Below, piece after piece: positions 11,955 through 23,580 of a DNA stretch of 64,000 nucleotides. Each line of letters begins with the position of its first letter. Within the stretch, counting starts at the first letter, position 1. The notes under the pieces were generated by a model. The model saw only the letters and a program-made list of their open reading frames with translations, was not told the origin of the DNA and made no database searches. The stretch is from NCBI GenBank assembly GCA_001792895.1, contig MARA01000060.1:1-64000 (forward strand). The letters run 5' to 3'. A program made the translations under genes and the position numbers. The DNA is from Lentinus brumalis. Taxonomy: Eukaryota; Basidiomycota; Agaricomycetes; Polyporales; Polyporaceae.

Positions 11955-14900
11955 CCTGGTGTTGATTATGCTATAGAGCGGCCCATAGTTAGCAAGCAAT
12001 ATCCGATGGAAATCGATCATAAGATGTAAAGGACGAAACCTCGCATCAGAACATCTGGTAAGGAACTTACCGTATAGGTGATGAGGAAGAGCTGAGGTCA
12101 ACTCTGAAGAGTCTAAGTAAGGCGGCCCGGCGTCGTGAGACGCGGGCGCCTACCACTTTAGGGCGGGTCGAACCTGGCATATTCTCGTGCCTCTTGGATC
12201 CTACCTGAACGCTCTGCTAAGCACCTGCTGCTATCTATCTGCTATCTACTGGGGAGTGCCTCACAGCGAACCATACTGGCGGATTCAAGACAATACCGAC
12301 CGAATGGGGCGTGTCCGGACCTGGAGGGTCGCAAAGATTCTGGGTGAGTCCGGCATGACTCGGAGGACATGAGAGCTCGCGACTGTATGGAAACAAGTGA
12401 GTCTCCATCTCACACTCGGGAAAGCATCAATATAGATATTTGAAGCAGCTACGCCGCGGCACAATCTGTGGACACGTGCCATCCGGGTCTTCCTACATGC
12501 ATCCACGGTCTGCCTAGCTAGCTTGAGGTAGCGAAGATGCACCTTGGACGTTATTACTCCGAACTCTCCAATCTTCTCTGCGGCATCGCAGGTGGTGCTC
12601 TCGGAGCCTTGGCGACCTTTGGGGTACGCTGTCTTGAACGTGTATGCTCGACGGGGACCTTTGAACATGTACTGTCGACGGGAACTCGTGGACCATGCAT
12701 AACGGAGGCTTAGGTACTTGCGCAACACGTAAACAAACAGTGCATACACTACGGTGAGTACTTCCACAATCTAGTCGATAATTTGTCAATTGTCCTAGTT
12801 TCATGCTCCTCGTTCGCTCGCTCGGACGTTGAGAGAGAAATACGTATAGGTTGGGAGAGGTACCGTGGATGGGCCTTCGTATCGTTAGCTCTCCGAGCAT
12901 GCGGTCAGACCACTGCATGGTCGGAGAGCGAGATTCATCCCTTAAACGCAGCAGGTGAATATTATCAACGTGCTTGCAGGAGGATCATGATGGCCGCACG
13001 TGTGGTCAGCGGTTGTAACGTTTGCGGCGGCGTCGGCCATCTCGACGTCAGCGGGCTCATTTCACGGGATAGACGACAATGTTGCTGTGATACACTGTAC
13101 GTCACACAAACACCACTGACTCCCTCGGTTTCAGTAAAACCTGCGTACGCTGCTGGCGAAGCTGTAGCAGTCCGTCCGAGACTCTGCAGATCTGAGCGCG
13201 GACGTAAGTATCTGCACCACCGTGCTCGATGGCTCCCGATAGTTAGTAGTGACTCCTGAGTCCTTAGGCCTGATGTGTCGCAACGTGGCCCAATCGCTTC
13301 GTGGTCTCGCTGGTGGTGGCGAAGGACGTGAAGGGGTTGCGTGTACTCACTGGCCAGCCTGCCGACTCATCAGGTTGGATCGCGTCGCAGACCAGTGTCG
13401 CGAATGGCCGGTCACTGACATCCATGAGGAACGTTCAGCTGCGGACGAAGCATGTCGGGTGGACCCGTCGCTTAGTGACAGTTCTCTCAAGTTCGTTGCA
13501 TTCGTTTCGTCCTTGATACACGTACACATCCAAAGAATTGAACTGTGTTCGCAGCGTGAAAGTTCAGACGAGATTGGGCATCCGGGATCTGGGAGGCGTA
13601 GCCTCCCTTTCATTCGGGGGATCATCTATGTGTGGCGTGAGCATGCTCTACATCGAACATGACGGTCTACAACTAGACATACCTCCCACTTCGTCAAGTG
13701 TATCTGGCTCGGGTTGCTAACGGGACAGCAGAATAGTAGTACCTCGCGTAGTCTGCGAGGATTTGCAGCATGTAGCTTTACGTACTGCAATTTACGATGA
13801 GATTGCGGCTTGCGACGCGGTCTCAGACAATCCCTGGGCGTGGTGTTCTATTACTCCAGGTCTTTGCGCCTGCTGCCTGTGTGGATGCACGACCGTTGTA
13901 CGTGACGACATCGATCCCATCGTCCCGTCGTACTCGTGCATACCGTCCTTTGGTCGTTGAATTCCGTGCAGATGTGGTAGAGATGTGGCGTGTCGGTCTG
14001 CACGGCGACGTGATACACATCTCTATGTTGTCCATCCTCTCGCCTTTACCCACTCGCCTGCGCGAACGGTATGATGCAGACGCCGGACGCATCGTCAAGC
14101 AGATATGGACCTGTCTCCCTCCGCCGCTCCTCGACATGCGGACGCGCGCACTCGCGTCCTGTCGGCTACGCGCGAGTGGTGCAGCTTCCACTGTCCCAGT
14201 TGCAGCGCTCTCAACGGTTTGTGCCACACGAGTTGGATGGATGACGGGGCCCTTCCTTGTGCATCGAATGCGGACGGCGGTCGTGTTGTGGATCTATGGT
14301 GGTGGGAGAGTATGCGACTGCTCCGACTCCGACTCGTCGCCGAGACAGAAGCGCAGTTGCGTTCCGAGTCGGACAAGCCGCCGGTGCTCGACGGTCAGCG
14401 GGTAGAGCATGAGAGCATTGCCCGCTGCCCGTCATACGTCGTACGCCGTACTGGAGTCGTAGCGGCGGACTCCAGATGAGCCCCGAGTGAAAGCAAGGAT
14501 AGGGCGCCAGGCGGTCCAGCGCAGGGTCCTGTCGACTGGGGACCAGCGTATATGTACAGTATGATCTGGTCGGAGGGTTCTTCAGGGATGGGATTCGGAA
14601 TGCTGGAAGGGGACACGACGGAAATGTATGCCCTTCGGGGGCCAATGAAGAACGATCTGAGACCGTTGTGCGTCTAAGTTTGTGAACGGAGAGGCGGGGT
14701 AGGACGGCGCCCCAGATATCGTACACGATTTGAAGTGGTAGTGATCGCAAGGAACCATGGAAATGAGCTCGAGGACGGCGGGAAGCATGAGCATCGAGGC
14801 GATTGGGACCAATAACGCAAATGTGACGGGGAGATGATGATGGCCGATGCGAGGGAGGTCCGGTGCCCACGACTTGAGGTGCATGATTGAAGAGGGACGG

Positions 14901-15081
14901 TTCGAAATATATGTATGTGTCATGCTGACCACTAGAGGTCGGTGGCACTCTCCTGGGTAATAGAGGGCAGCGACGCGGTTGGTGCTGTGTTAGGCAGCAC
15001 ATCTTCCGGTGTCCGCTCAAGGTCCAACCAGTGTGTCCTCGGATCAACTGGGGATGGGACTCATGAGTACAAAATCTTCTC
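11955..15081. other. 3.1-kb region without an intact gene
   Basis: Open frames here are short and overlap on both strands with no family signature. I recognise only a 65-70 bp relic of a deaminase-family gene at about 13729-13800, listed separately. A minus-strand open frame at 14582-14932 (116 codons, Leu/Pro-rich) lies just downstream of the first F-box copy and may be decayed family sequence, but I cannot support it as a gene. Confidence 0.5.
13729..13800 (-). pseudogene. relic of a deaminase-family gene
   Basis: On the plus strand this segment (CAGAATAGTAGTACCTCGCG and onward through GCATGTAGCTT) matches the first exon of gene A at about 10091-10155, in the same orientation, with a 3-nt insertion and scattered changes. 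In gene A this stretch encodes residues near the N-terminus. Nothing recognisable remains around it. It shows that at least one further family copy once lay here. Confidence 0.6.
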
Positions 15082-16592
15082 TCATGCGTGTGGACGGACG
15101 GCGCATGGCCAGCTCTCTGCGCCAAACAAGGAACACGGAGGGAGGCACTCACCATGGTGGCATGGATAGACCTCAAGTCGCTTCCACCTGGCGAACGTCG
15201 GGAAGCACTCTCGAATGCGGGTCTGCCACCAATCGGCCCACTCAAGTCTGTCGCCGAGCTCCTCCACGACAACATCCGCTCTGCAAGGATCGTCCTGAGG
15301 TTTGGGCTCCCCGTCGGTGTTGTGCGGAGCTTGAGGGTCGCCCGCTGGGGCTGTCTGGCGGCATAGGGATGCTTCAACCGCGGGCCCGATGACACGAAGG
15401 AGGTGAATGAATTGCTCCCGCTCGTGAATGTCTCGACGGTAGGGTTCCAGGAAGAGCTTGCGGTGTCGCCGCTGGGATGTCGTTGATCTGTCTCCTAGTT
15501 CACATTGGTCCGAGTCTGGCGCGGCCCATGAAGCGAGCGTGTGCCGGAGTGCCGCGAGCATGTGGTCGTGGGGTTCGGGTTCCGGTTCGATGAAGATCTG
15601 CAGATGGTCCAAGTGGGGGAAGGATTGAAAGATCACTGGCAGATTGGACGGGGGGTATTCATCTTCGACTGTTTGCGTGCGCAGCAAGCCATGAGGTGGG
15701 GCAAATCCATTCCAGAAGAAGTTAAATCTCACTTACCGGTGGAGTCGATATGTATAGAGAATAAATCGAGCTGCAACCTCCGCAGGGAGGGCCCGGATGG
15801 TGCACCCAATAATTTCTGCATGCGCTTTGCGCCCATACCGGTGCACTGCATGGTAAATTTTGATACGGCCACATGGGAATAGCTCTGCAGACATACCTGG
15901 AGCACCTCGAGGTGAGGGAGGAACGCGGATTCGATCTGAGAGTCATTTGAGCGACCCTTAACCATGCACGGTGGGTCCCGACCGAGGACAGCCCAGCGCA
16001 CCCACTGGCAATACAGCTCGCGTAGGTTAGGGAGTGTATATAGGATGCGAGCAAAGTCTCCGAAGGACGGGAATGTAAGACTGAACAGGCTCAAGACGCG
16101 GAGATGCGAGATAGAAGCCTTGACCAGACATGGCAGGTACCGGTGGACGGGCAATGTCGGGAGCTCCTTCACGCCATCAGGGAGTGGAGTGGCATTCTTC
16201 TCGTCATTCTCGAACTCGTGGATGTTGAGTGTCGACAGGTTGGGCAGCCGCCCTCAAAGGATGGCGGGAAACAAGACGGCAGGACTGAACGGTACACGGA
16301 GGTATCCTCGCAGCTCGAGTTGATGCACGTGGGGTCCGAGCTCGGGCGACGTGTCGAGGGACTGTCCGAAGTGACAAAGCGCATCCTTGTCCCGAAGCAT
16401 GACGTATGCGAAGAGGGTCTTCTGGGCGGGCGAACGCCATGCGCGACACACGAGTGCGCATTTGGAGAGGGTGGACAAAGCCGTCGGGACGCGAGTGTAT
16501 CGGTCATCGTACACCGCCTCGATGACACGTTCGCAGACCTCGAGCGGGATTCGTGGTTGGGTTTCGACTTGGGACGAAGGGACGTCGTTCAT
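15082..16592 (-). pseudogene. F-box protein, copy 1, with one internal stop
   Basis: Exons 16592-15897, 15845-15737 and 15668-15082 (introns of 51 and 68 nt) form one frame of 464 codons, broken only by TGA at 16254-16256 (codon 113). The N-terminus carries an F-box of the fungal type (IPLEVCERVIEAVYDD, then ALVCRAWRS), so the intact protein would act as an SCF ubiquitin-ligase adaptor. The remainder is leucine-rich and repeat-like. At the broken position the neighbouring copy encodes Arg (CGG), so an Arg codon probably became TGA. Everything downstream of the stop keeps a good reading frame and splice sites, so the break is recent or the stop could be an assembly error. Confidence 0.75.
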
Positions 16593-17575
16593 GTCTTGGT
16601 GAAAGATGTGAAGACGTAGGCAGATGCGGGAGTCGAGCGAGAGCGTAGAGACGGTAGAGGGACGTGCACAGTCGGACGAGACATAGGCACAGCGAGTCAG
16701 TGCATCACGCGTCCTCTGAATACGGTGCATACCCGTGTGCGACACGAGAAATGGTAACCTTAATACCACATGACATCTTGCCCCTTCGACTTCTATTTCC
16801 ACGTCAAACATATACGCTTCATTGATAGAGGCAGTCGCATGCAGCTCTGAGGGGGTGGGGAGTTTGCGAGGAGGTGCTGCTCGCAGAAACAGCGCGGTAC
16901 ATCGTCCCGATCCTCCGACACGCCCGGGGTGCTCGACGTGAGTAGGAAGAGTACAGGGCGGGCGAGACCTTCACCCGCTGCACGTCATGCATGTACTGGA
17001 GGTTGTATAGGTGCTACGTTTGGAGTGACGAGCGGCGTGCGGAAGGATGGGTGGATGGACGCAACATCGGGTGGCGAGCGCGAGCGCGGGATCCATGCGC
17101 GGAGAGGGTGATTGTGGTGCGGCTTCCCGGCAGGACAATTATGAGCGCACGGTCGGAGTCTGACAGGGTGGGTCTGCGTGCGGAGAACGGGAGCCGACTG
17201 AAAGAATCATCAAATTGGGGGTTCGGGACGACGGAAAGAATGCGATTGCATCCATAACCAAGCACGACGAGGGAGGTCCTGGGGAAGGCGATGTACATGC
17301 TGAGTGCGAGGAGGATCCAAGGCCTGCGAGTCGAATCGGGATGATGACGAAGAAGACGGGTCGAGCCTACCATCCTCGGTGCGAGAATGAAACTTCGACT
17401 CCTTCGTGACGGCGACATCCTTCGCCATTGTGGACGGTAGCGCAGTAGAAGGAATCCCGTGAGGGGGATCCTCCGGAGTCCGCTCATGGGTTTTCCACTT
17501 ATCACCTGGATCGGTTGGGGGATAGGACTTTAGTGCGGGCTCTCCTCGGATGCGTACCGGCCGGAGGGCACATGT
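16593..17575. other. spacer between the two F-box copies
   Basis: About 1 kb between the tandem copies. It must hold the promoter of copy 1 (downstream part) and sequence 5' of it. Open frames on both strands are Arg/Ser-rich shadows. I see no gene. Confidence 0.5.
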
Positions 17576-18933
17576 TCATCTCCCCACGCTGAGCCATGGA
17601 TCTGCGGGAATGTGTGAAGAGAGGCACTCACTATCGTGACATGGGTATACTCGGAGTCGCTTCCACTTTGCGAATGTTGGGAAGCAGTCTTGGATGCGGG
17701 CCTCCCACCAATCCGCCCACTCCGGTCTGTCCGAAAGGTCTTCTGCGACGGCCGTTGCCCTGCAAGGATCATAGGCCCGAGTACGATCTGTGTTCCCTTC
17801 GGTATTGTGCACAGCTGGAGGGTCTCCCGCTGAGGTTTGATGGTGGCATAGTAGGGCATAGTGTGGCTTCAATCACAAGGCCGATGCTACGGAGGAGCCC
17901 AACGAACTCCTCCCGCATGAAGAGTTCTCGATATGGGGCCAGGACAAGCGTTTGCTGCCGCTGGAGTGGTGGTCCGTCTCCCAGTCGCTCGCACTGGTCC
18001 GGATTCGCCCATGAAACGAGCGTGTCTCGGAGTGCGACGAGCATACCGTCGTGGGGTTGCGGTAACGGCGACAGGTAGAATACTAGACGATCCAGGCGGG
18101 GGAAGGATCGCAGATTGAGAGCCGTAGACGGGTCTAGCGCTGATGTATTAGCGAGGGCATGAGGTGGTTACAATCTGAGTGTACTGAATCGAGCATCACT
18201 GACCGGAGGGCTCAGCCTGTCCAGAAATGTTCAAGTTAAGACGCAACCGACGCAGCGAGGGTCCAAGCGCAGGCAATAGTCTCTGCGTGCCCTGCTGGTC
18301 CATACGAAGGCACTGCATGGCGAGTCAGTACGAGCTCGTTTTAGGACGTTCTGCAGACATACTGACCGTGAGGCCCCTGAGGTGGGCGAGGAACAGCCCT
18401 CTTCCGACAGTCGTGGGCGCGATCTCCGCGCCAACGACAGCCCAAGACACCTGTTGGCAATACAGCACTCGGAGCCTGGAGAGCGCGTGTAGGATACGCG
18501 CGAGGTCTCCAAAGGACGGAAACACGACATCATACAGCATCATACAAGCGCAACGTCCGCAGGTTTTTGAGCCGCCCCCGGAGGATCGTAGGGAACAGGA
18601 CCGCAGGGCTGGACAGCACATGGAGGTATCCGCGGAGCTCAAGTCTGCGCACGCAATCGCCGAGCTCTCAGCTCGGGCGAGGTGGCGAGGAGCGCCCCAA
18701 ATTTCCAGAGGCGTGCACCTGTCGCGAAGGATGACATGCGCGAAGAGCCTGACCTTCTGGGCGTGCGAGCGCCACGCGCGGCAGACGAGTGCGCACGCAG
18801 AGAGCGTGACCAGAGCAGTCGGCGCGCCGGAATAGTAGCCGTTGTACTAGTACACCGCTTCGACGATGCGCTCGCAGAGCTCGACGGGGACCCGCGGTGT
18901 GACTTCGACTTCTGATGGAGGGGTGTCGCCCAT
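17576..18933 (-). pseudogene. F-box protein, copy 2, multiply broken
   Basis: This is a tandem duplicate of the upstream F-box gene with the same exon order and a matching C-terminal end. It starts MGDTPPSEVEVTPRVPVELC and then meets TAG at 18847-18849 inside the F-box. Further on there is a +1 shift near 18700 and a 7-bp direct duplication (GAGCTGA/GAGCTCG type, near 18662-18675) that throws the frame again. The C-terminal part still matches copy 1 well (WADWW, CFPTFAKWKR, YPCHD). It is clearly a pseudogene. Its intact codons at the position where copy 1 is broken show the two copies died independently. Confidence 0.85.
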
Positions 18934-19632
18934 AATATGACGAGGGAGAGACTGCAGAGTCGGGTACTTAGATGAAAGCACAGAGCAGGAGGACAGGCGG
19001 CCCGTGGCGTCGAGCGCGCGTCAGCCAGTCAATGCATGTATGGCGGCGGCGGGTATTAGCGCACGCGTCTTTGGATGGCGGGCGGTATGAGCCCGTATAC
19101 GGGAGTCCGAGGTTCGAGACCGCATGCGTGCGAGAACCTCGATCTTGCGTGACACATTGCACGTTCCGTGGGCGTCGAGTCCCGACCTATATACATAGCG
19201 GACGGACATCAAAAACGCAAGCCGAAAGATCTACCACACCGCGAATGTGATCAACTCACATTCCCAAAACCAATGTGAAGGGAAATGTATTGGGTGGGGT
19301 AGTAGTCTTGCATCGGTTGGAGAAGCGAGGGCGCGTGCTCTCGATGCCACCGACATCGTCTTGTGTAGCAGAGGCGAGACGACGACAGGCATATCCAGAT
19401 TCTAGATTGAGGCATTGCAGGACAGATGTCAGCGATGTCGTTCCGAGAAAGGCAAGAAGAGGAAGTACTCGTGGCATGATTGATGGTTATCGGGGAGGGC
19501 GGAGCGTGGTTGAAGCCAATGGCTTTTGATCCTAACATGCACAAATAGCGCCTAATCACCGGTTGAACCAGATAGTAAGTAAGAGCCTTCTCTCTCTACT
19601 ACCGATCCCTCGGGGCCCAAGCTCGTCATTCA
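18934..19632. other. intergenic, 700 nt
   Basis: No supported gene. A 73-codon minus-strand frame at 19256-19477 begins with a hydrophobic, signal-peptide-like stretch (MPRVLPLLAFLG) but has no relatives in the window and no further support. Confidence 0.45.
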
Positions 19633-20391
19633 ATGTCCCGCAAGATGCCTCCTGCTATGCCCCCTGTCGTTTGCACTGGCTTCGACATCACACGTGCGTT
19701 GCAGCGCTATCTCGAAGTCGGCCACAACATAGACGTCGTCCAGGCGTTCAACGAAGCTTGGGACTCGTCGGCGGACACCGAGGAGAGTCCGGACGACTAC
19801 CTCAGTGACTCCAACCGCGTTTTATTAGAGTTGGATCGGGAGACGGCGTTTCTGGAGTCTCTGCAAGAACACTTTAGCCGTATCCGCGACACCGCACCAG
19901 CACAGGACAGAACCGTGCTCGAGATCCCGTACTGTGAGTCCTCAATTGACGTGGCTTCTCGTGCGTGGTGTGGAGCTCGAGTCTGACCACTCTCTCAGCG
20001 TTTGAGAAACGGCTTCCGGATAACTGGCACACACGCCTGTTCGTCCCTACCGGCGCGTATCCTCGGGCACAGTACAAGGCGGCAGCTGTCAAGCCGCCCT
20101 TTGAGCGAGACCTGAAGGCCATCGAGTCCTTCATAGAATGCGCTAACTGCCTCCTACCGGACGACACGGCGCGCGAGAGGGCGGGGCTCAAGCTGGGCGA
20201 CTTGCGGTATACGGCCCGGTCCCCACGAGATCTCCACCCACCTTTCTACCTGGAGGCCAGGCGCGAGGTTCGAAGTTACGCCCTGGTTATACTCGACCCT
20301 CCGCCGACGTGCTGACGTATGCCCGTTGTTGTTGCAGGATCGTGTCCCTCCCCGTCCTGTGCGGGAGTATCTCGCCAGTCTTGCACAGTAG
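19633..20391 (+). CDS. uncharacterised protein, three exons
   Basis: Exon 1 (19633-19933) and exon 2 (19999-20267) are joined over a clear 65-nt intron (GTGAGT...CTCAG). A third exon, 20338-20391, is joined over a 70-nt intron with the unusual donor GTTCGA and ends in TAG. The product would be 207 aa. It is acidic at the N-terminus (many Asp/Glu near residues 45-70), then basic, with no domain I recognise and no signal peptide or membrane segment. Beyond the TAG the same frame stays open for 17 codons to a good GTAAGT donor, so the true gene may be longer and the TAG a nonsense change. No paralogue is in the window. Confidence 0.5.
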
Positions 20392-22541
20392 TTGGCGCGC
20401 CCTCTCTGGCGGTTCGTTGCGCAATGGACTCGGAGTGTAAGTACATACGATTATGAAGCTTGTTGTCACGGTCGTCTCGGAAGAAACGGAGTTGGACGCG
20501 CCGTAACTACTGCGGGAGTGCACCACATCCCACATCGGCGGGCTCGCATTCGAGGCGCGGAGGCGCGGTGTTGACCGGAGCGGACGCGACCGTCTTACAA
20601 CCACCCGCCACATGCACATCCCGGGCCCGACCGCGGCCTGCGATGACCCCATATCAGCGTCCCGAGGGAGTGCCAATGGTCACCTACATACGAGCAAAAC
20701 GTGCTGTGCCTGTTCGTGCATGTCACTCGCACCCACCGAGGTCCGAGATGTACCCGCGCGTGGCAGGCACTCGAGCTCGCGGCGCTACCTCCGTTCGTCT
20801 GGACCTGGACGCAATTGGCACTTGCGCCCGTGCCGGAGACACTCGCCGCACGCCATGGCCAGTCGACGGGCATCCACGACCTTTCTGCAGGAGAACGAGA
20901 ACGAGGACCTGAAGCTTACTCTTCAAGCATCAAGCATCAAGCACGACACCTTTCTCATCGCGGACGGACATCAGATACGTATGCTAGGCCGCTGGCAAGC
21001 CCCAGGGGCTACCGTTCAACGTTCAAACGTGACGTTCACACACCACAGTCTACAGATGCGCCGGCCACCTCACGGTGCCCGGACATATGCGGGCCCGCCG
21101 CCCGAGGGTCGACGATCTGCTATCTGCAAGTACTAGTGTGGCTGGTACCGCCGACCGGTCCGGCAGTCGTCTAGTACTACTGTCTAATACATAGCAAGGT
21201 CGTCCCATCGGGCCTCGGCCGGTTGGAGAACGCATGCCGCACGACGTACGACGCATGCTCCGGGCTCCCAAGTGCTACATATGCAACCTCGTCCTACACC
21301 GCAGAGTCGTGCGACGTGTATGTAGCCGAATCTTATCTCCGTGAGTTTCATGCGTCCGGACTCCGAGGCTCTGAGCTCGGAGTCCACGTCCGAGCATGAT
21401 GCATGCGTACTGAGTACTCCCAGGCGTCCGAGCTCGAGTCCACCTCCGATGACCAAAGTGGTGGGAGAAGTATACTGTATAGCCCTCGAACCCCCCAAAC
21501 CCCTCGAACCCCCCAAGCCCCCGAACTGCACGAGCGTCCCGACTCCCTGCGCCTGCAGCCTGCACCATCCGGGATCCCGCGTGCGTCCCGCGTCCCGAGT
21601 CCCGAGTCCCGAGTTCGAGTCTCCTCGTAAGTAAGCTAGCGTCCTCTAACCTCTAACCTCTAACGTCAGACCTCTGACCTGTAAGTAACCTGGAACCTGG
21701 AACTTGTCAGCCCGAGCCCGGTCAGCCCGAGCCCGAGCCCGGTCAGCCCGAGCCCGAGCCCGAATCTGTCAATGGGCCCTCCCCGGAGGCACCTGCTCCC
21801 AACGACCGCGGAGGTGCTCCCAACCACCGCGGAACCAGAACCAGAACCAGAATCAGAACCAGCACACCGATCGCCGCGTCCTCTGCTCGACCTGCTCGAC
21901 CTGCTCGCTCGCTGCTCGAACACGGACGTCGGAAGCACGCGTCACCCTGCGTCACCACGTTCAGTTCAGCTCGTTTCAATTGGTCAGGGTGGTCAAATTG
22001 GTACGTACTTGGCACTTAGTATTTAGTACTTAGTACTGAATTGGCTTGGCACTTAGTACTCAATTGTCAATGTTACGACTCCTCTCCTCGTCGGGGGAGC
22101 GGCCCCTGCGAAAACGGGAGCGCTCGCACCTGGGCAAGAGCAAACTGGTCGACTCGACCCGGCTGCACATGTAGTACCGCGATGACGATCGAGTGCTGGT
22201 TCGTGCGCAATGTCACTAGTGTGCACCGACGGCCCACGACGTCGAGAGTTCAGCGCGTAAGTACTTACGCCCAGAAAGCGTGCCCATCATCCACCTGCTG
22301 ACTCTAGGCTCTCAACGTTCAACGTTCTCAACGCGCAACACGCATACAGTCAACCAAACTCATCAAACTCGAGCTATAGCCTATAGGAAACAACATGGCA
22401 TTACACGCGAGGATACATCGACAACAACACTATCAAGAATCGTCCAAGTCCAATCCACATGCATACAGTCACTGTCCAACCGGTACCGGGCTCGCCTCGC
22501 GTCTTGTCGCGTTTTCGTCAACTCAACTGAACTCAACACGC
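20392..22541. other. 2.1-kb region with low-complexity sequence, no clear gene
   Basis: Open frames are Arg/Pro/Ser-rich and overlap on several frames. GTAAGT donors are frequent (about 20429, 21627, 21681), so decayed downstream exons of the preceding gene are possible. I could not build a model that keeps a frame. The low-complexity core is listed separately. Confidence 0.45.
21480..21870. repeat. cluster of short simple repeats
   Basis: Successive microsatellite-like tracts are present: CGAACCCCCCAAACCCCT type at 21486-21515, CCCGAGT at 21592-21613, CCTCTAA three times at about 21645-21663, CAGCCCGAGCC at 21707-21765, and AACCAG/ATCAG at 21832-21860. The C-rich strand is the plus strand throughout. 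If translated they give Pro-Glu and Glu-Pro runs, but no supported gene includes them. Confidence 0.7.
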
Positions 22542-23521
22542 TCAGAGGACCATCGCGGCGCCAGCGACGACGCCAGCGAGGGCGAAGCCAACACCGGCGA
22601 GGCCGCCGGCACCGACGCCAAAGCCGGCCTTGAGCGCGCCCGCAGCGTTGCTCGTGCTCGCACCCGAGCTGGCGCCGCTGGAAGCCGCCGAGGTCGCGGA
22701 GCTAAGGCGCGAGGACAGGCCGCTCGCGACCGAGGACGCGGCGGACGAGAGAGAGCTCAGTGCGGAGGAGGCCCCGGAGGAGAGCGAGGAGACCTCTGAG
22801 GACAGGGAGGACGCTGCGGAGGACGCGGCCGAGGACGCGCTGGAGGCTCCGCTGGTGGCACTCGCGCCGACGGACGAGGCGGCGCTGGATGCTGGAGGGG
22901 AGGCGGTCAGCCGAGTTCGCGAAGACAGAGAGAACGCGGGGAAGCAAAGGTACCGCCCTGTCGGGATCTGGTGTCACGGGGTGGGGAAGCGAGAAGCATG
23001 ATGGAGAAAAATAGGCGGACAACGTCCGCGAGGAACGTTTGTCTCACCGCCCGTGGCCAGCGGGACGAGGGCAAGCCGTGTAGAGTGGCGCAACCGTGTG
23101 TACGGAGTGTCCAAGGGAGGAACAGGAACGACAAGAGAGAGGGAATACGATGGCACAAAAAGGAAAAGGGAACTCACCGGCACCACACTCCGAGGACTGG
23201 AGAGCCTCAGCAGCGGAGACCTCGTCGGCGGTGCAGCTGCTCTCGAGGCAGCTGCGCGCGGCGGACTGGAACTGGGTGTTCGAGCACAGGCAGGACACGT
23301 CCGTGCTGCACGCGCGAGGTCAGCACGCGTAGAAAGCGCAGGGAGACTGGGACGTACAAGTTGGGGCAGCCGTTCGCGCTGGCGGACTGCTGGAGACAGG
23401 TGAGGATGCACGGGGTGAGTCCGGACGTGGAGGTCGGGGCGGCGCTGCTGTCCGTGCTACTCTGCGCGTGGACGGCGGCGGCAGCAGCGGCGACGGTGAG
23501 GACGAGGGCGGAGAACTTCAT
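22542..23521 (-). CDS. CFEM-domain GPI-anchored surface protein
   Basis: Exons 23521-23358, 23305-23178 and 22891-22542 (introns of 52 and 286 nt) keep one frame of 213 aa. Residues 1-19 are a signal peptide ending AAVHA. The next about 60 residues carry eight cysteines in the CFEM pattern (PCILTCLQQ, NGC, VSCLC, RSCLESSC, SSEC). A long Ser/Ala-rich stretch follows, and the C-terminus is a small-residue-rich hydrophobic tail fitting a GPI-anchor signal. Family members sit in the cell wall or plasma membrane and may bind haem or iron or act in adhesion; which applies here cannot be told. The second intron is long, so an extra small exon is possible. A TATA-like box lies 52-59 nt upstream. Confidence 0.87.
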
Positions 23522-23572
23522 GGTGGTGGTACGGGTGGAAGTGGGAGGGAGGAGAGAGAGCGGGGTGGGGGG

Positions 23573-23580
23573 CTTTTATG
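23573..23580 (-). promoter_or_regulatory. TATA-like box of the CFEM gene
   Basis: CATAAAAG on the minus strand, 52-59 nt upstream of the CFEM start codon, with GC-rich sequence on both sides. Confidence 0.5.

Noticed and set aside
12783..13259. 158-codon plus-strand open frame with several cysteine pairs
   Set aside because: The cysteines form no known zinc pattern, there is no splice support and no relative in the window; it looks like a chance frame.
15117..15152. 36-nt intron at the end of F-box copy 1 (GTGAGT...GCGCAG)
   Set aside because: It is very short, a multiple of three, and the matching stretch in copy 2 would be only 30 nt; reading through gives the same end in both copies.
20612..21136. 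174-codon frame that at first resembled a fungal zinc-cluster or retrotransposon protein
   Set aside because: No regular Cys spacing, three overlapping frames are equally open, and no continuation with the preceding gene could be built.
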